Assembly: GCA_023382455.1 (NCBI GenBank) | Contig: JAHDVX010000013.1 | Coordinates: 1-64,000 of the forward strand | Reading direction: 5' to 3' | DNA length: 64,000 nucleotides | Source: Flavobacteriales bacterium | GTDB taxonomy: Bacteria; Bacteroidota; Bacteroidia; Flavobacteriales_F; PHOS-HE28 | Shown here: positions 32,944 to 42,736 of the stretch, piece by piece | How positions within the stretch are numbered: position 1 is the first letter of the stretch | Layout of the letters: each line of letters starts with the position of its first letter | The notes under the pieces: generated by a model | Database searches by the model: none | What the model was told of the DNA's origin: nothing | Seen by the model: only the letters and a program-made list of their open reading frames with translations | Translations under genes and position numbers: made by a program

Positions 32944-33639
32944 TCAGCCGCCGACGATCTTGCGCAGGGCTGCCTCGTTGCGGATGCGGATCTCCTTGCC
33001 GACGAGCCCGATGATCCGGCGGCGGTGCAGGGTGGCCAGGGTGCGGATCACGCTCTCGTAGGTGGTGGCGGCCGCGTTCGCGATGTCCTTTCTCGAAAGG
33101 GTGAAGGCAAGCTTGGTCTTGTCCTCGGTATCGTAGCCGTAGGTCTCCAGGTCCAGGATGAGCACTTTGGCCACGCGTTGGCCCACGTCCATGGTCATCA
33201 GGTCGTGCATGTGGCTTTCCAACCGGCGCATCTCCGCGGCGAACCCGAGCAGGAAATGGTAACAGAAAACGCCGTTGGCCTTCAGCGTGCTGAGGAAGAG
33301 CCCCATGGGAATGGAATTCACCGTGCAGGCGCTGAGCGCGGTGGCGGTGGCGGTGTACACGGGTTCATGGCCGAGTGAGCGGTGCCCCAGCACTTCACCG
33401 GGTCCGGCGAAACGCAGGATGCGCTCCCCGCCGATGCCGTCGGGTGCGGTCACCTTCACGGCGCCTTGCTGGATCATCAGCATGCGCTCGGCATGGTCCC
33501 CCGTGGAGAAGATGGTCTCGCCCTTTCGGAAGGTGAGCGCGGTGTTGCGTTCGCGTAGCAGCTGTTTCCACTCCGGCGCGCAATGCGCCTTGATCAGGTC
33601 GTTCAGGCGGGCAGCCGCAGGTTCGTTCAGGTAAGGCAT
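32944..33639 (-). CDS. Crp/Fnr family transcriptional regulator (DNR/NNR-like candidate)
   Basis: 231 residues. A cyclic-nucleotide-binding fold (residues about 30-140, FRKGETIFSTGDHAERMLMIQQGAVKV) precedes a long dimer helix and a C-terminal winged helix. The recognition helix is TTYESVIRTL, keeping the Glu and Arg that in FNR contact the TGA half-site. The four N-terminal Cys of oxygen-sensing FNR are missing, so it is more like DNR/NNR-type NO or redox sensors. It is the obvious candidate for binding the TGAT-N4-(A/G)TCA sites in the nitrate region; this is inference. Confidence 0.87.
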   Translation of the reverse strand: MPYLNEPAAARLNDLIKAHCAPEWKQLLRERNTALTFRKGETIFSTGDHAERMLMIQQGAVKVTAPDGIGGERILRFAGPGEVLGHRSLGHEPVYTATATALSACTVNSIPMGLFLSTLKANGVFCYHFLLGFAAEMRRLESHMHDLMTMDVGQRVAKVLILDLETYGYDTEDKTKLAFTLSRKDIANAAATTYESVIRTLATLHRRRIIGLVGKEIRIRNEAALRKIVGG

Positions 33640-33679
33640 GGAGGAGAGATGGCGGCCAAGGTACAGGGCGCCGGCCGGA

Positions 33680-34072
33680 TCATCTACCGGCCGGAAGGCT
33701 GTCCACCGCCCGGTCGTTCTTGTAGATCACTGTACGCAGCACCACATTGCCCGGACCGTAGTCCGTGCTCGGGCCGTTGAGGCAGTCGGCGGAGTACCAC
33801 GCCTTGTGCAGGGTGTCGCCGTTCGGTGAGAACAGCAGCCACAGGCCCTCGCGCTTTCCGCGGTCGAACCGGCCCTCCATCCGTTTCCGGCCGTTCTCAT
33901 GGTACCAGGTCCAAAGGCCTTGGTTGAGGTTGTCAACCTGTCCGCCGCTGCTTTTCACTTGCCCGTTGGGATAGCGCTCCGCCGCCGGGGGGCGCACCAG
34001 GAAATGCCACACGGCCCACACCAGGAGGGCTATGCCCGTAATGACCTTGTGGCGGCTGTTGTACTGGAACAT
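33680..34072 (-). CDS. MORN-variant (YwqK-like) repeat membrane-anchored protein
   Basis: 130 residues. An N-terminal membrane segment (VITGIALLVWAVWHFLV) is followed by YwqK-like repeats: YPNGQVKSSG, GLWTWYHENGRKRMEGRFDRGKREGLWLLFSPNGDTL. These repeats are of unknown function and common in Bacteroidota. An FNR-like palindrome at 34131-34142 lies 58-70 bp upstream of the start, with TACATTTA (34105-34098 on the minus strand) at the -7 position, so it may belong to the nitrate regulon. Confidence 0.7.
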   Translation of the reverse strand: MFQYNSRHKVITGIALLVWAVWHFLVRPPAAERYPNGQVKSSGGQVDNLNQGLWTWYHENGRKRMEGRFDRGKREGLWLLFSPNGDTLHKAWYSADCLNGPSTDYGPGNVVLRTVIYKNDRAVDSLPAGR

Positions 34073-34130
34073 GTGGCTTCGGGCTGCAACGGCGACCTAA
34101 ATGTATCGTCGCCCAAGGTGCAATGGAACA

Positions 34131-34142
34131 TGATGTGGATCA
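34131..34142 (-). promoter_or_regulatory. FNR-like site 1 (TGATGTGGATCA)
   Basis: A TGAT-N4-ATCA palindrome with AT flanks. Its centre lies about 31 bp upstream of a minus-strand TACATTTA (near TAnnTTTG), the spacing expected for activation of the MORN gene at 34072. It could also act on the divergent cytochrome c promoter. Confidence 0.6.
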
Positions 34143-34310
34143 TATAGAGGCCTCTGTTGGATCAAGATGGGGTTGGTACAGGGACGGCGAAGTGGGATTG
34201 TCGCGAATGCAGTATTGACGTGTGGTATGCGATGATAAGTGCATTCCGGAGCAGGGTGCAGGATGGTCGCAATGGTGCTTATTCAGAATGATCCAAAATA
34301 GCAGAACAAA

Positions 34311-34322
34311 TGATATACGTCA
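34311..34322 (+). promoter_or_regulatory. FNR-like site 2 upstream of the cytochrome c / nar operon
   Basis: TGATATACGTCA, centre 34316.5, lies 72 nt before the ATG at 34389. A -7-like GAACATTG begins 29.5 bp downstream of the centre (34346-34353), matching a class II activator at about -41.5. The 316-bp gap 34073-34388 holds this site, site 1 and no gene. Confidence 0.65.
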
Positions 34323-34388
34323 TAAAACACTTCAGGACAGCCTCCGAACATTGTCACGAACTGAAGGAAACGATCCACCCCGTACGCG

Positions 34389-35246
34389 ATGAAGAGCATC
34401 CCCTCCGCCCGCCTCCTTCCTTGGCCGTTCCTGTTCCCGTTCATCCTGCTCCAAGGCCCGGTGCAGGCACAGGACGGCGAGGCCCTGTTCCGCCAGAACT
34501 GCGCCGCCTGCCATAAGATGGGCAAGCGTTTCGTGGGCCCCGACCTCACGGGCGTGAACGAGCGTCGGGACAAAGCCTGGCTGCACAAGTTCATCCGCAG
34601 CTCGCAGACCTTGATCAAGGAAGGTGACCCCACCGCCGTGGCGCTGTTCAACGAGAACAACCAGCTGGTGATGACGGACCAACCCTTGGATGAAGGGCAG
34701 ATCGACCAGGTGCTGGCCTACCTGGCCACGTTCAGCAAGCCGGCCGAAGCCACGGCTTCCGCGGCGCCGGCGGGGCCGGAGAAGCCCATCGTGTACACCG
34801 CGGATGACCGGGCAGCGGGCCACGCGCTCTTCATTGGTACCCGGCCACTCGCATCCGGCGGGGCGGCCTGCATCAGTTGCCACAACGTGAACGGGGCCTC
34901 CGCCGTGCCGGGCGGCGGCTTGGCCAAGGACCTCACCGACGTGCATGGCCGCATGGGGCACGCGGGCATCGCCGGCATCCTGGGCGCACCGCCCTTCCCG
35001 GCCATGGCGGCGGCCTACGCCCGGGCGCCGCTCACCGAGGCGGAAATGCACCAGCTCTCGGCCTACCTGGAAGAGGCCGGCAAGGCGCAGGCAGGCCGCA
35101 AGCCGCGAACGGCCTTGGGCACCTATGCCCTGTTCGGCGGCGGCGGACTTTTCGTGATCCTGGCCGCCATCGGCCTGCATTGGCGCAAACGCCTGAAAGG
35201 CTCCGTGAAGCAGGACATCCTGGACAGGCAACTACGCTCCATCTGA
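34389..35246 (+). CDS. Diheme c-type cytochrome, membrane anchored
   Basis: 285 residues. A signal peptide ([15 protein letters not shown]) precedes two cytochrome c domains with heme sites CAACH (about residue 38) and CISCH (about residue 160). A C-terminal membrane helix ([18 protein letters not shown]) anchors it, facing the periplasm. Likely axial Met ligands are in LVMTDQP and FPAMAAA. It ends 25 bp before narG and probably feeds or takes electrons in the nitrate reductase chain; this is context-based. Confidence 0.88.
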   Translation: MKSIPSARLLPWPFLFPFILLQGPVQAQDGEALFRQNCAACHKMGKRFVGPDLTGVNERRDKAWLHKFIRSSQTLIKEGDPTAVALFNENNQLVMTDQPLDEGQIDQVLAYLATFSKPAEATASAAPAGPEKPIVYTADDRAAGHALFIGTRPLASGGAACISCHNVNGASAVPGGGLAKDLTDVHGRMGHAGIAGILGAPPFPAMAAAYARAPLTEAEMHQLSAYLEEAGKAQAGRKPRTALGTYALFGGGGLFVILAAIGLHWRKRLKGSVKQDILDRQLRSI

Positions 35247-35271
35247 CCACCCATCCTTCAAACGCACGACA

Positions 35272-38200
35272 ATGAGCTGGATCGAGGACATCATTTCGCC
35301 GAAGACGCGGCAATGGGAGGAGTTCTACCGCAACCGCTGGCAGTACGACAAGGTGGTGCGCAGCACCCATGGCGTGAACTGCACCGGCGGCTGCTCGTGG
35401 AACATCCACGTGAAGGACGGCATCGTGGTGTGGGAGATGCAGGCCCTGGACTACCCGCTGCTGCAGGAAGGCCTGCCGCCCTATGAGCCCCGCGGCTGCC
35501 AGCGCGGCATCAGCTACAGCTGGTACCTCTACAGTCCCATCCGCGTGAAGTACCCGCTGATGCGCGGTGCGTTGCTGGACCTGTTCAAGGCCGAGAAGGA
35601 AAGGACCAAGGGCGACACCGTGCAGGCCTGGGCCAACCTGCAGAACGACCCTGAAAAGCGCGCGCGCTACCAACGTGCCCGCGGCAAGGGCGGCTTCCGC
35701 CGCGTGCACTGGGACGAGGCGCTGGAGCTGATCGCCGCGGCCAACATATACACGGTGAAGACCTACGGCCCGGACCGCATCATCGGCTTCTCGCCCATCC
35801 CGGCCATGAGCATGCTGAGCTACGCCTCCGGCGCACGCTACCTGCAACTCATGGGCGGCGTGAACCTGAGCTTCTACGACTGGTACTGCGACCTGCCTTG
35901 TGCCTTCCCAGAGGTGTGGGGTGAGCAGACCGACGTGTGCGAGAGCGCCGACTGGTACAACAGCAAGTTCTGCGTGAGCATGGGCGCCAACCTGGGCATG
36001 ACCCGCACGCCGGACATCCACTTCTTCAGCGAGGCGCGCCACAACGGCACCAAGACCGTGGTGATGTCGCCCGACTTCAGCATGGTGGCCAAGCACGCCG
36101 ACCAGTGGATCCCCTGCCACGCCGGCAGCGACGGCGCCTTCTGGATGGCCGTCACCCACGTGATCCTCAAGGAATGGCACGTGGACAAGCACACGCCCTA
36201 CTTCCACGGTTACGTGAAGCGCTACACCGACAGCCCCTTCCTGGTGGAGCTGGAACCGCACGGCGACAGCTTCCGCCCAGGCCGCCTGCTGCGTGCCAAC
36301 CGCGTGGACCGCTTCAAGGACATCAGCAACGGCGACTGGAAATTCCTCTGCTACGACAGCGGCACCGGTGATCTGGTGACCCCCAAGGGCACCATGGGCT
36401 ACCGCTGGGATGAGAAGAAGGGCAACTGGAACCTCAAGTACGAGAACGGCACCGACGACCGTCCGTACGATCCCGAGCTCACCCTGATCGACAAGAACGA
36501 CGGAAGCCTGCCCGTGGAGTTCACCGAATTCGGCCTGCGCAAGAAGGCCCTGCGCCACCTGCCCGTACGCTACATCAACACGCACGACGGGAAGCGCGTG
36601 GCGGTGACCACCATCTACGACCTCACCATGGGGCACTACGGCCTGGGGCGCGGCCTGCCGGGCGATTACCCCACCACGTACGACGACAAGGAGCAGGCCT
36701 ACACCCCGGCCTGGCAGGAGATCTTCACCGGCGTGGGCCGCAAGACCGTGATCAAATTCGCCCGGGAGTGGGCCAGCACCGCCGAGGCCACCGAGGGCAA
36801 GTGCATGGTGATCGTGGGCGCGGCCATCAACCACTGGTTCCACGGCAACCTGATGTACCGCGCCAGCATCATGGCGCAGATGCTCACCGGCTGCAACGGC
36901 CGCAACGGCGGCGGCATGAACCACTACGTGGGCCAGGAGAAGCTGGCACCCGTGGACAGCTGGGGCACCATCATGGCCGCCAAGGACTGGCAGGCCGCCA
37001 ACCGCCTGCAGCAGGCCCCCATCTGGCACTACATCAACAGCAACCAATGGCGCTACGACAATAACCAGGCGGACTACAACCTCATTCCCGACGGGGTGGA
37101 CCCACAAGCCCGCATGCACACCGCCGACTGGGTGGTGAAGAGCGTGCGCAACGGCTGGATGCCCTTCTACCCGCAGTTCAACAAGAGCAACCTCGACATC
37201 GTGAAGGAGGCCCGTGCCGCCGGCGCCACCAACGACGATGACGTGCGGAAGTATGTGGTGGACCTGCTCAAGCGGAAGGAACTGGTGCACAGTGTGGTGG
37301 ACCCCGACGATCCGGTGAACTTTCCCCGCAACTGGTTCATCTGGCGCGGCAACGCCCTGATGAGCTCGGCCAAGGGCCACGAGTACATGCTGAACCACTA
37401 CCTGGGCACCCACCACAACGACATCGCCGACGAGGTGGCGGGCGAGGTGGTGGAGGACATCATCTACCGCGAGAAGGCGCCCAGCGGCAAGATGGACCTG
37501 GTGGTCGACCTCAACTTCCGCATGGACACCTCGGCGCTCTACTCGGACATCGTGCTGCCCGCCGCCAGCTGGTACGAGAAGGCCGACCTCAACAGCACCG
37601 ACCTGCACTCGTTCATCCACCCCCTGAGCGAGGCCGTGGCGCCGGTATGGGAAGCCAAGACCGACTGGCAGATCTTCCGCTGCATCGCCGAGCAGGTGAG
37701 CAAACTGGCCAAGCACCACCTGCCCACGCCGGTGACCGACCTGGTGAACGTACCCCTGCAGCACGACAGCGCCGACGAGATCACCCAACCCACCATGAAG
37801 GATTGGGCCAAGGGCGAATGCGAGCCCATCCCCGGCAAGACGATGCACAAGATGGTGCTGGTGGAACGCGACTACACGAAGATCCACGACAAGTACATCG
37901 CCCTTGGCGAGCGCCTGCTCAACAGCACCCTCGGCGCGCACGGCAACAGCTACATGGCCGACGACGTGTACAAGGAGATGCAAGCCGATAAGCGCCACGT
38001 GCAGCGTTTCAACGGCACGGAGCTGCCCAGCGTGCGCGAGGACGTGGAGGCCTGCAACGCCGTGCTGCGCCTGAGCACCCTCACCAACGGCAAGCTGAAC
38101 GACCGGGCCTACAAGAACATGGAGGTGAAGAGCGGCCTGGTGCTCGCCGACCTGGGCGAAGGCAGCAAGGACGTGGCCATCGACTACAAGGACCTGCAGG

Positions 38201-38898
38201 CCCAGCCTCGCCGGTACAACACCTCACCTCTGTGGAGCGGCCTGATGAACAACGGCCGTGCCTACGCCGCCTACACCTACAACGTGGACCGCCTGGTGCC
38301 CTGGCGCACCCTCACCGGCCGCCAGCACGTGTACATGGACCACGAGGGCTACATCATGTTCGGTGAGCACCTGCCCACCTACAAACCCTCGCCCACGCCA
38401 CAGGTGTACGGAGACCTGCGCAAGACGGTGAACGACGGCAAGGCCCGCATGCTCAATTGCCTCACGCCCCACGGCAAGTGGCACATCCACAGCACCTACG
38501 GCGACACCCTGCGCATGCTCACCCTCAGCCGCGGCATGGAGCCCTGCTGGATCAACGAGAAGGACGCCGCCGCCCTCGGCATCAAGGACAACGACTGGGT
38601 GGAGGTGTACAACGACCACGGCGTGTACTGCACCCGCGCCTGTGTGAGCGCCCGCATCCCGCCCGGCGTCTGCATCGTGTACCACAGCCCGGAGCGCACC
38701 TACACCGTGCCCAAGAGCCAGGTGCGCGGCGGTCGCCGTGCCGGGGGCCACAACAGCTTCACCCGCGTGCACCTCAAGCCCAACCTGCTCGTGGGCGGCT
38801 ACGCCCAGTTCAGCTACCACTTCAACTACTGGGGCCCCGTGGGCGCCAACCGCGACACCCACGTGCTGGTGCGCAAAATGGACAAGGTCGAATTCTGA
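35272..38898 (+). CDS. narG: Respiratory nitrate reductase, alpha (molybdopterin) subunit
   Basis: 1208 residues. It reduces nitrate to nitrite at a bis-MGD molybdenum site. The FS0 cluster ligands H33-x3-C37-x3-C41-x34-C76 have exactly the spacing of E. coli NarG. The Mo-ligand Asp is in FYDWYCDLP (about residues 200-208). The C-terminal pterin-binding part includes [16 protein letters not shown] and ANRDTH. No Tat leader precedes the FS0 motif, so the catalytic side faces the cytoplasm (inference). It is followed 22 bp later by narH. Confidence 0.96.
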   Translation: MSWIEDIISPKTRQWEEFYRNRWQYDKVVRSTHGVNCTGGCSWNIHVKDGIVVWEMQALDYPLLQEGLPPYEPRGCQRGISYSWYLYSPIRVKYPLMRGALLDLFKAEKERTKGDTVQAWANLQNDPEKRARYQRARGKGGFRRVHWDEALELIAAANIYTVKTYGPDRIIGFSPIPAMSMLSYASGARYLQLMGGVNLSFYDWYCDLPCAFPEVWGEQTDVCESADWYNSKFCVSMGANLGMTRTPDIHFFSEARHNGTKTVVMSPDFSMVAKHADQWIPCHAGSDGAFWMAVTHVILKEWHVDKHTPYFHGYVKRYTDSPFLVELEPHGDSFRPGRLLRANRVDRFKDISNGDWKFLCYDSGTGDLVTPKGTMGYRWDEKKGNWNLKYENGTDDRPYDPELTLIDKNDGSLPVEFTEFGLRKKALRHLPVRYINTHDGKRVAVTTIYDLTMGHYGLGRGLPGDYPTTYDDKEQAYTPAWQEIFTGVGRKTVIKFAREWASTAEATEGKCMVIVGAAINHWFHGNLMYRASIMAQMLTGCNGRNGGGMNHYVGQEKLAPVDSWGTIMAAKDWQAANRLQQAPIWHYINSNQWRYDNNQADYNLIPDGVDPQARMHTADWVVKSVRNGWMPFYPQFNKSNLDIVKEARAAGATNDDDVRKYVVDLLKRKELVHSVVDPDDPVNFPRNWFIWRGNALMSSAKGHEYMLNHYLGTHHNDIADEVAGEVVEDIIYREKAPSGKMDLVVDLNFRMDTSALYSDIVLPAASWYEKADLNSTDLHSFIHPLSEAVAPVWEAKTDWQIFRCIAEQVSKLAKHHLPTPVTDLVNVPLQHDSADEITQPTMKDWAKGECEPIPGKTMHKMVLVERDYTKIHDKYIALGERLLNSTLGAHGNSYMADDVYKEMQADKRHVQRFNGTELPSVREDVEACNAVLRLSTLTNGKLNDRAYKNMEVKSGLVLADLGEGSKDVAIDYKDLQAQPRRYNTSPLWSGLMNNGRAYAAYTYNVDRLVPWRTLTGRQHVYMDHEGYIMFGEHLPTYKPSPTPQVYGDLRKTVNDGKARMLNCLTPHGKWHIHSTYGDTLRMLTLSRGMEPCWINEKDAAALGIKDNDWVEVYNDHGVYCTRACVSARIPPGVCIVYHSPERTYTVPKSQVRGGRRAGGHNSFTRVHLKPNLLVGGYAQFSYHFNYWGPVGANRDTHVLVRKMDKVEF

Positions 38899-38920
38899 TC
38901 AACCTGAAACCGTCCCGACG

Positions 38921-40414
38921 ATGAACATCCGATCACAGATCTCCATGGTGTTCCACCTCGATAAATGCATCGGGTGCCACACCTGTTCCATCGCCTGCAA
39001 GAACATCTGGACCGACCGGCGCGGTGCGGAGTATATGTGGTGGAACAACGTGGAGACCAAGCCCGGCACCGGCTACCCCACCAAGTGGGAGGACCAGGAC
39101 ATCTACCAGGGCGGCTGGAAGAAGGACGGCAACAGCGTGTCGTTGCGCGGCGCCGGCAAGCTCAAGGGCCTGAAGAACCTCTTCCACAACCCGGCCCTGC
39201 CCGTGCTGGAGGACTACTACGAGCCGTGGACCTACAAGTACAGCGACCTGTTCACCGCGCCCGAGGGCAACGACCAGCCCACCGCGCGGCCCGTTTCGTT
39301 GGTCACCGGCGAGCCCATCGACGTGAAAGCGGGCCCCAACTGGGATGACGACCTGGGCGGATCGCCTGACTACGCCCGCCAGGACGTGAACTTCAAGGAC
39401 CTGAGCCCCGCCGAGCAGGAGAGCCTCTTCCAGCTGGAGCGCATGACCTTCCACTACCTGCCGCGCATCTGCAACCACTGCCTCAACCCCGCCTGCGTGG
39501 GCAGCTGCCCCAGCGGGGCCCTCTACAAACGCGGCGAGGACGGCGTGGTGCTGATCAACCAGGAGCGCTGCCGCGCCTGGCGCATGTGCGTCACCGCCTG
39601 CCCGTACAAGAAGAGCTACTACAACTGGCACACCGGCAAGAGCGAGAAGTGCATCCTGTGCTACCCCCGCCTGGAAAGCGGCCAGGCACCTGCCTGCATG
39701 CACAGCTGCGTGGGGCGCATCCGCTACCTGGGCGTGATGCTCTACGACGCCGACCGCATCCACGAAGTGGCCGCCTCCGAGGAGAAGGACCTGGTGGACG
39801 CCCAGCTCGGCATCTACCTGGATCCCTTCGATGAGAACGTGATCGCCGCGGCCAAGGCCAACGGCATCGCCGACAGCACCATCCGCGCCGCGCAGCTCTC
39901 CCCGGTGTACAAGTTCGTGAAGCAATGGGGCATCGCCCTGCCGCTGCACCCGGAGTTCCGCACGCTGCCCAACCTGTTCTACGTGCCGCCCATGCTGCCC
40001 GCCATGGCCAGTGTGGACGCCGACGGCGTGTACGACAGCACCACCAAGAGCCTCTGGGGCGGGGTGGAGACCGCGCGCCTGCCCATGAAGTACCTCGCCA
40101 GCCTGTTCACCGCCGGCGATGAGGAGAAGGTGCGCAACGTGCTGCGCAAGCTGCTGGCCGTGAAGATCCACCGCCGCGACGCCACCGTGGGCGATCTGCC
40201 GAAGGAGGAAGTGGAGGAGGCCCTGAACATCGGGCGCACCAACGCGGCCGAGGCCGATGCCATCTTCCGCCTCACCAGCCTGGCCACCTTCAACGAGCGC
40301 TTCGTGATCCCGCCCGCGCACCGCGAGGAGAGCATCGAGATGATGGAGGCCACCGCCGACACCAAGGGTGAGACCGGCTTCGGCTTCAAGATGCGCCCCG
40401 CACGCGGCCTCTGA
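38921..40414 (+). CDS. narH: Respiratory nitrate reductase, beta (Fe-S) subunit
   Basis: 497 residues from the ATG at 38921. Four cluster-binding motifs are visible: C16-x2-C19-x2-C22-x3-C26; CNHCLNPACVGSCP; CRAWRMCVTACPYKK, where Trp replaces one Cys as in the 3Fe-4S cluster of NarH; and CILCYPRLESGQAPACMHSC. It passes electrons from NarI to NarG. narJ begins 3 bp after the stop. Confidence 0.96.
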   Translation: MNIRSQISMVFHLDKCIGCHTCSIACKNIWTDRRGAEYMWWNNVETKPGTGYPTKWEDQDIYQGGWKKDGNSVSLRGAGKLKGLKNLFHNPALPVLEDYYEPWTYKYSDLFTAPEGNDQPTARPVSLVTGEPIDVKAGPNWDDDLGGSPDYARQDVNFKDLSPAEQESLFQLERMTFHYLPRICNHCLNPACVGSCPSGALYKRGEDGVVLINQERCRAWRMCVTACPYKKSYYNWHTGKSEKCILCYPRLESGQAPACMHSCVGRIRYLGVMLYDADRIHEVAASEEKDLVDAQLGIYLDPFDENVIAAAKANGIADSTIRAAQLSPVYKFVKQWGIALPLHPEFRTLPNLFYVPPMLPAMASVDADGVYDSTTKSLWGGVETARLPMKYLASLFTAGDEEKVRNVLRKLLAVKIHRRDATVGDLPKEEVEEALNIGRTNAAEADAIFRLTSLATFNERFVIPPAHREESIEMMEATADTKGETGFGFKMRPARGL

Positions 40415-40417
40415 CCG

Positions 40418-41098
40418 ATGAACCACCTGGCCAAATACCGCCCGTTCACGCCCCTGGTGTCCTACCCCGATGCCGGGCTGCCCGCCGCCGTGGAGCGCTG
40501 CACCGCCATGCTGGGCCTGCACTGCCCGGAGGCCGCGGCGACCCTCGCCCCCTTCGCACAATGGCTCGCGGCAACCCCCCTGCACGACCAGGAGGAGGTG
40601 TACGCGCGCACCTTCCACATCCAGGCCATCTGCTACCTGGACCTGGGCTTCGTGCTCTTCGGTGAGGACTACAAGCGCGGCGAGTTCCTGGTGAACATGA
40701 AGCGCGAGCAGGCCCTGGCCGGCAACCACTGCGGCGACGAGCTGCCGGACAACCTGGCCAACGTGCTGAACCTGCTGCCCCTGCTCCAGGACCGCGAGCT
40801 GGTGGCCGACCTGGGCAGCCGCGTGATGGTGCCCGCACTGCGCCGGATGCTCGAGGAATTCGAGAGCGCCCGCATGACGATGCGCGACCGCATGCTCAAG
40901 CGCAAGCACAATGCCATCCTGCTGGAGGGCCGCACCGACCGCAACATCTACGCGCACGTGCTGCAGGCCCTGCTCCAGCTGCTGCTCACCGACTTCGAGG
41001 AGCGCAAGGCGCCGGCCGTGCCCTCCTCGCAGGCCTTCATCCACGGTGCCTCATCCTGCGGCACCTGCACCACCCATTCCAAGCCATCAAATCCCTGA
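40418..41098 (+). CDS. narJ: Nitrate reductase assembly chaperone NarJ
   Basis: 226 residues, all-helical TorD/NarJ fold with LVSYPDAGLPAAV, EEVYARTFH (the E-x-Y-x-x-TF signature), LGFVLFGEDYKRGEFL and ELPDNLANVLNLL. It guides Mo-cofactor insertion into NarG before membrane attachment. The C-terminal tail SSCGTCTTH is Cys/His rich and unusual. Tightly packed between narH and narI. Confidence 0.9.
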   Translation: MNHLAKYRPFTPLVSYPDAGLPAAVERCTAMLGLHCPEAAATLAPFAQWLAATPLHDQEEVYARTFHIQAICYLDLGFVLFGEDYKRGEFLVNMKREQALAGNHCGDELPDNLANVLNLLPLLQDRELVADLGSRVMVPALRRMLEEFESARMTMRDRMLKRKHNAILLEGRTDRNIYAHVLQALLQLLLTDFEERKAPAVPSSQAFIHGASSCGTCTTHSKPSNP

Positions 41099-41101
41099 GC
41101 C

Positions 41102-42061
41102 ATGTACCTCCTGACTATGGATCCCCCGCAAGGCTTTGCGCTCCTCTTCATCATTGCCGTGGCACTGCTCCTGATCCTGTCCTTGCCCACCATCATCGGT
41201 GCCCGCCGCCTGGCCGCTGGGCTGGCCCCGGCTTCGCGTATGGAACAGACCAACTACCCGCGCGTCTTCCTGGTGATGTTGGCGGTGGCCGGTGCGGCCA
41301 CCTACGGCCTGAAGGTGGGCTGGGATGAAAACATCCCCATGCTCAACACGTTCTCCTTCCTGGTGTTGCCGTACGTGGCCACCGCCGTCTTCCTGATCGG
41401 CTCCATCTACCGTTACATCAACCGCGGGTTCCAGGTCTCCTCCTTGTCCAGCAATTTCCTGGAGCGCAAGCGACTGTTCTGGGGAAGCCAGCCCTTCCAC
41501 TACGGGCTGCTCTTCCTGTTCACCGGCCATCTGGTCGCCTTCCTGTTCCCGGCCTCGGTGTTGGCATGGAACCGCATGCCGGTGCGCCTGCTCATCCTGG
41601 AGATGTCGGCCTTCGCTTTCGGCCTGGCCACGCTGCTGGGCCTGGTGTTGCTGGTGCGGCGCCGTTTGGCCAGCCGCCGTGTGCTGATGGTGACCAACCG
41701 CATGGACATGCTGGTGTATGTGATCCTGCTCGTCCAGATCGTGAGCGGCCTCGCCGTGGCCTACTTCAACCGCTGGGGCAGTTCCTGGTTCGCCAGCTCG
41801 CTCACGCCCTACCTGCGATCCATCTTCGCCTTCGATCCCGACATCGCTGCCGTGAGCGCCATGCCGTGGACGGTGAAGCTCCACATCTTCTCGGCCTGGT
41901 CCATCGTGGCCATCATTCCCTTCACGCGCTTCATGCACTTCCTGGTGGCGCCCATCGACTACATCTGGCGCAACTACCAGCTGGTGATCTGGAACTGGAA
42001 CCGCAGGAGCATCCGCAACGCCAAGGCGTGGCACATGGGCCAGCGCCCGCGCAACCACTGA
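41102..42061 (+). CDS. narI: Respiratory nitrate reductase, gamma (cytochrome b) subunit with N-terminal extension
   Basis: 319 residues, about 90 more than typical NarI. The canonical part starts near residue 85 (LNTFSFLVLPYVATAVFLIGS) and carries the heme b His ligands in QPFHYGLLFLFTGH and in KLHIFSAW / FTRFMHFL. The extra N-terminal region adds two predicted membrane helices (about 11-35 and 52-70). It oxidises quinol, or accepts electrons from the cytochrome c, and passes them to NarH. An internal ATG at 41117 would barely shorten it. Confidence 0.92.
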   Translation: MYLLTMDPPQGFALLFIIAVALLLILSLPTIIGARRLAAGLAPASRMEQTNYPRVFLVMLAVAGAATYGLKVGWDENIPMLNTFSFLVLPYVATAVFLIGSIYRYINRGFQVSSLSSNFLERKRLFWGSQPFHYGLLFLFTGHLVAFLFPASVLAWNRMPVRLLILEMSAFAFGLATLLGLVLLVRRRLASRRVLMVTNRMDMLVYVILLVQIVSGLAVAYFNRWGSSWFASSLTPYLRSIFAFDPDIAAVSAMPWTVKLHIFSAWSIVAIIPFTRFMHFLVAPIDYIWRNYQLVIWNWNRRSIRNAKAWHMGQRPRNH

Positions 42062-42072
42062 CCGTCCAGGCG

Positions 42073-42552
42073 TCAAGGCAGCTCAAAGCGCGTGCTCCAC
42101 GTTTCCCCCGTGGCCTGGCGCTTGGCGGTCACTTCCATGAAGGCGTCCTTGCCCTCGTGGCAAAGCTTGCGGGCGGTGACCGTGCTGTCGGCCTCCGTGC
42201 AGCCTGCTTTCATGATGGGGTCTCCGGGGCGCGGCAGGAAAGGGTAGAGGAGGGTGTTCCGCTCTTCCTCCGTCTGCGCCATCTCCAGGCCGGCCTTGAA
42301 CAGCAGTTCCTCCAGCTTGCCGCTCACCGCATCATCGTTCACCAAATGCCGCGCTTGATGGTCCAAGGTGTTCAACCAGGCATGGAAGCGGTCCAGGACG
42401 AGCTCTTGCAGGGCATCGTGCCAAGCCGGGGGGAAAGGGGATCGGAGATGCGCGCTCCCGTTGAACCAGAAGCCGATCGTGGTGGTGAAAAGCGAACTGG
42501 CCCGCACCTGTTCACGGGTGGGGCCGATGGGGCGTTGTTCCGAGGTGCTCAT
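42073..42552 (-). CDS. Unknown protein inside the nitrate region
   Basis: 159 residues from the ATG at 42552. Soluble, no signal peptide. Residues 1-105 are helical (WHDALQELVLDRFHAWLNTLDHQ), and the C-terminus has a Cys pair separated by ~14 residues and a strand-rich end (TGETWSTRFELP). Not recognised. It is the only gene on the opposite strand between narI and narK. The FNR-like site at 42651 could serve it as well as narK. Confidence 0.6.
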   Translation of the reverse strand: MSTSEQRPIGPTREQVRASSLFTTTIGFWFNGSAHLRSPFPPAWHDALQELVLDRFHAWLNTLDHQARHLVNDDAVSGKLEELLFKAGLEMAQTEEERNTLLYPFLPRPGDPIMKAGCTEADSTVTARKLCHEGKDAFMEVTAKRQATGETWSTRFELP

Positions 42553-42650
42553 GGCGTTGGCTTGCCGGGCCAAGTTGTGGAAACCGGTCGGTCCGTGGGC
42601 TGATGGGCATCAGGGCGTGGAGGGATGGGGCGTTTGTTTTTGCTGATATA

Positions 42651-42662
42651 TGATACAAATCA
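42651..42662 (+). promoter_or_regulatory. FNR-like site 3 upstream of narK
   Basis: TGATACAAATCA, centre 42656.5, with AT flanks. A -7-like TCAATTTG starts 29.5 bp downstream (42686-42693), the same spacing as site 2, and the narK ATG follows at 42737 (80 nt from the centre). Confidence 0.7.
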
Positions 42663-42736
42663 TATAAGGAGTGAATGCTGGATCCTCAATTTGTAGAGGT
42701 GCCCGATTCCCGGGTGTGCAGCAACAACAAGGCAAC

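Noticed and set aside
35032-37998. 988-codon open frame antisense to narG
   Set aside because: It is the mirror of a high-GC gene with biased third positions; its composition is Val/His/Ala/Gly rich with no domain, and narG on the other strand is unmistakable.
38933-41044. 703-codon antisense frame across narH and narJ
   Set aside because: Same shadow effect; there is no signal peptide, motif or ribosome binding context, and the sense genes are certain.
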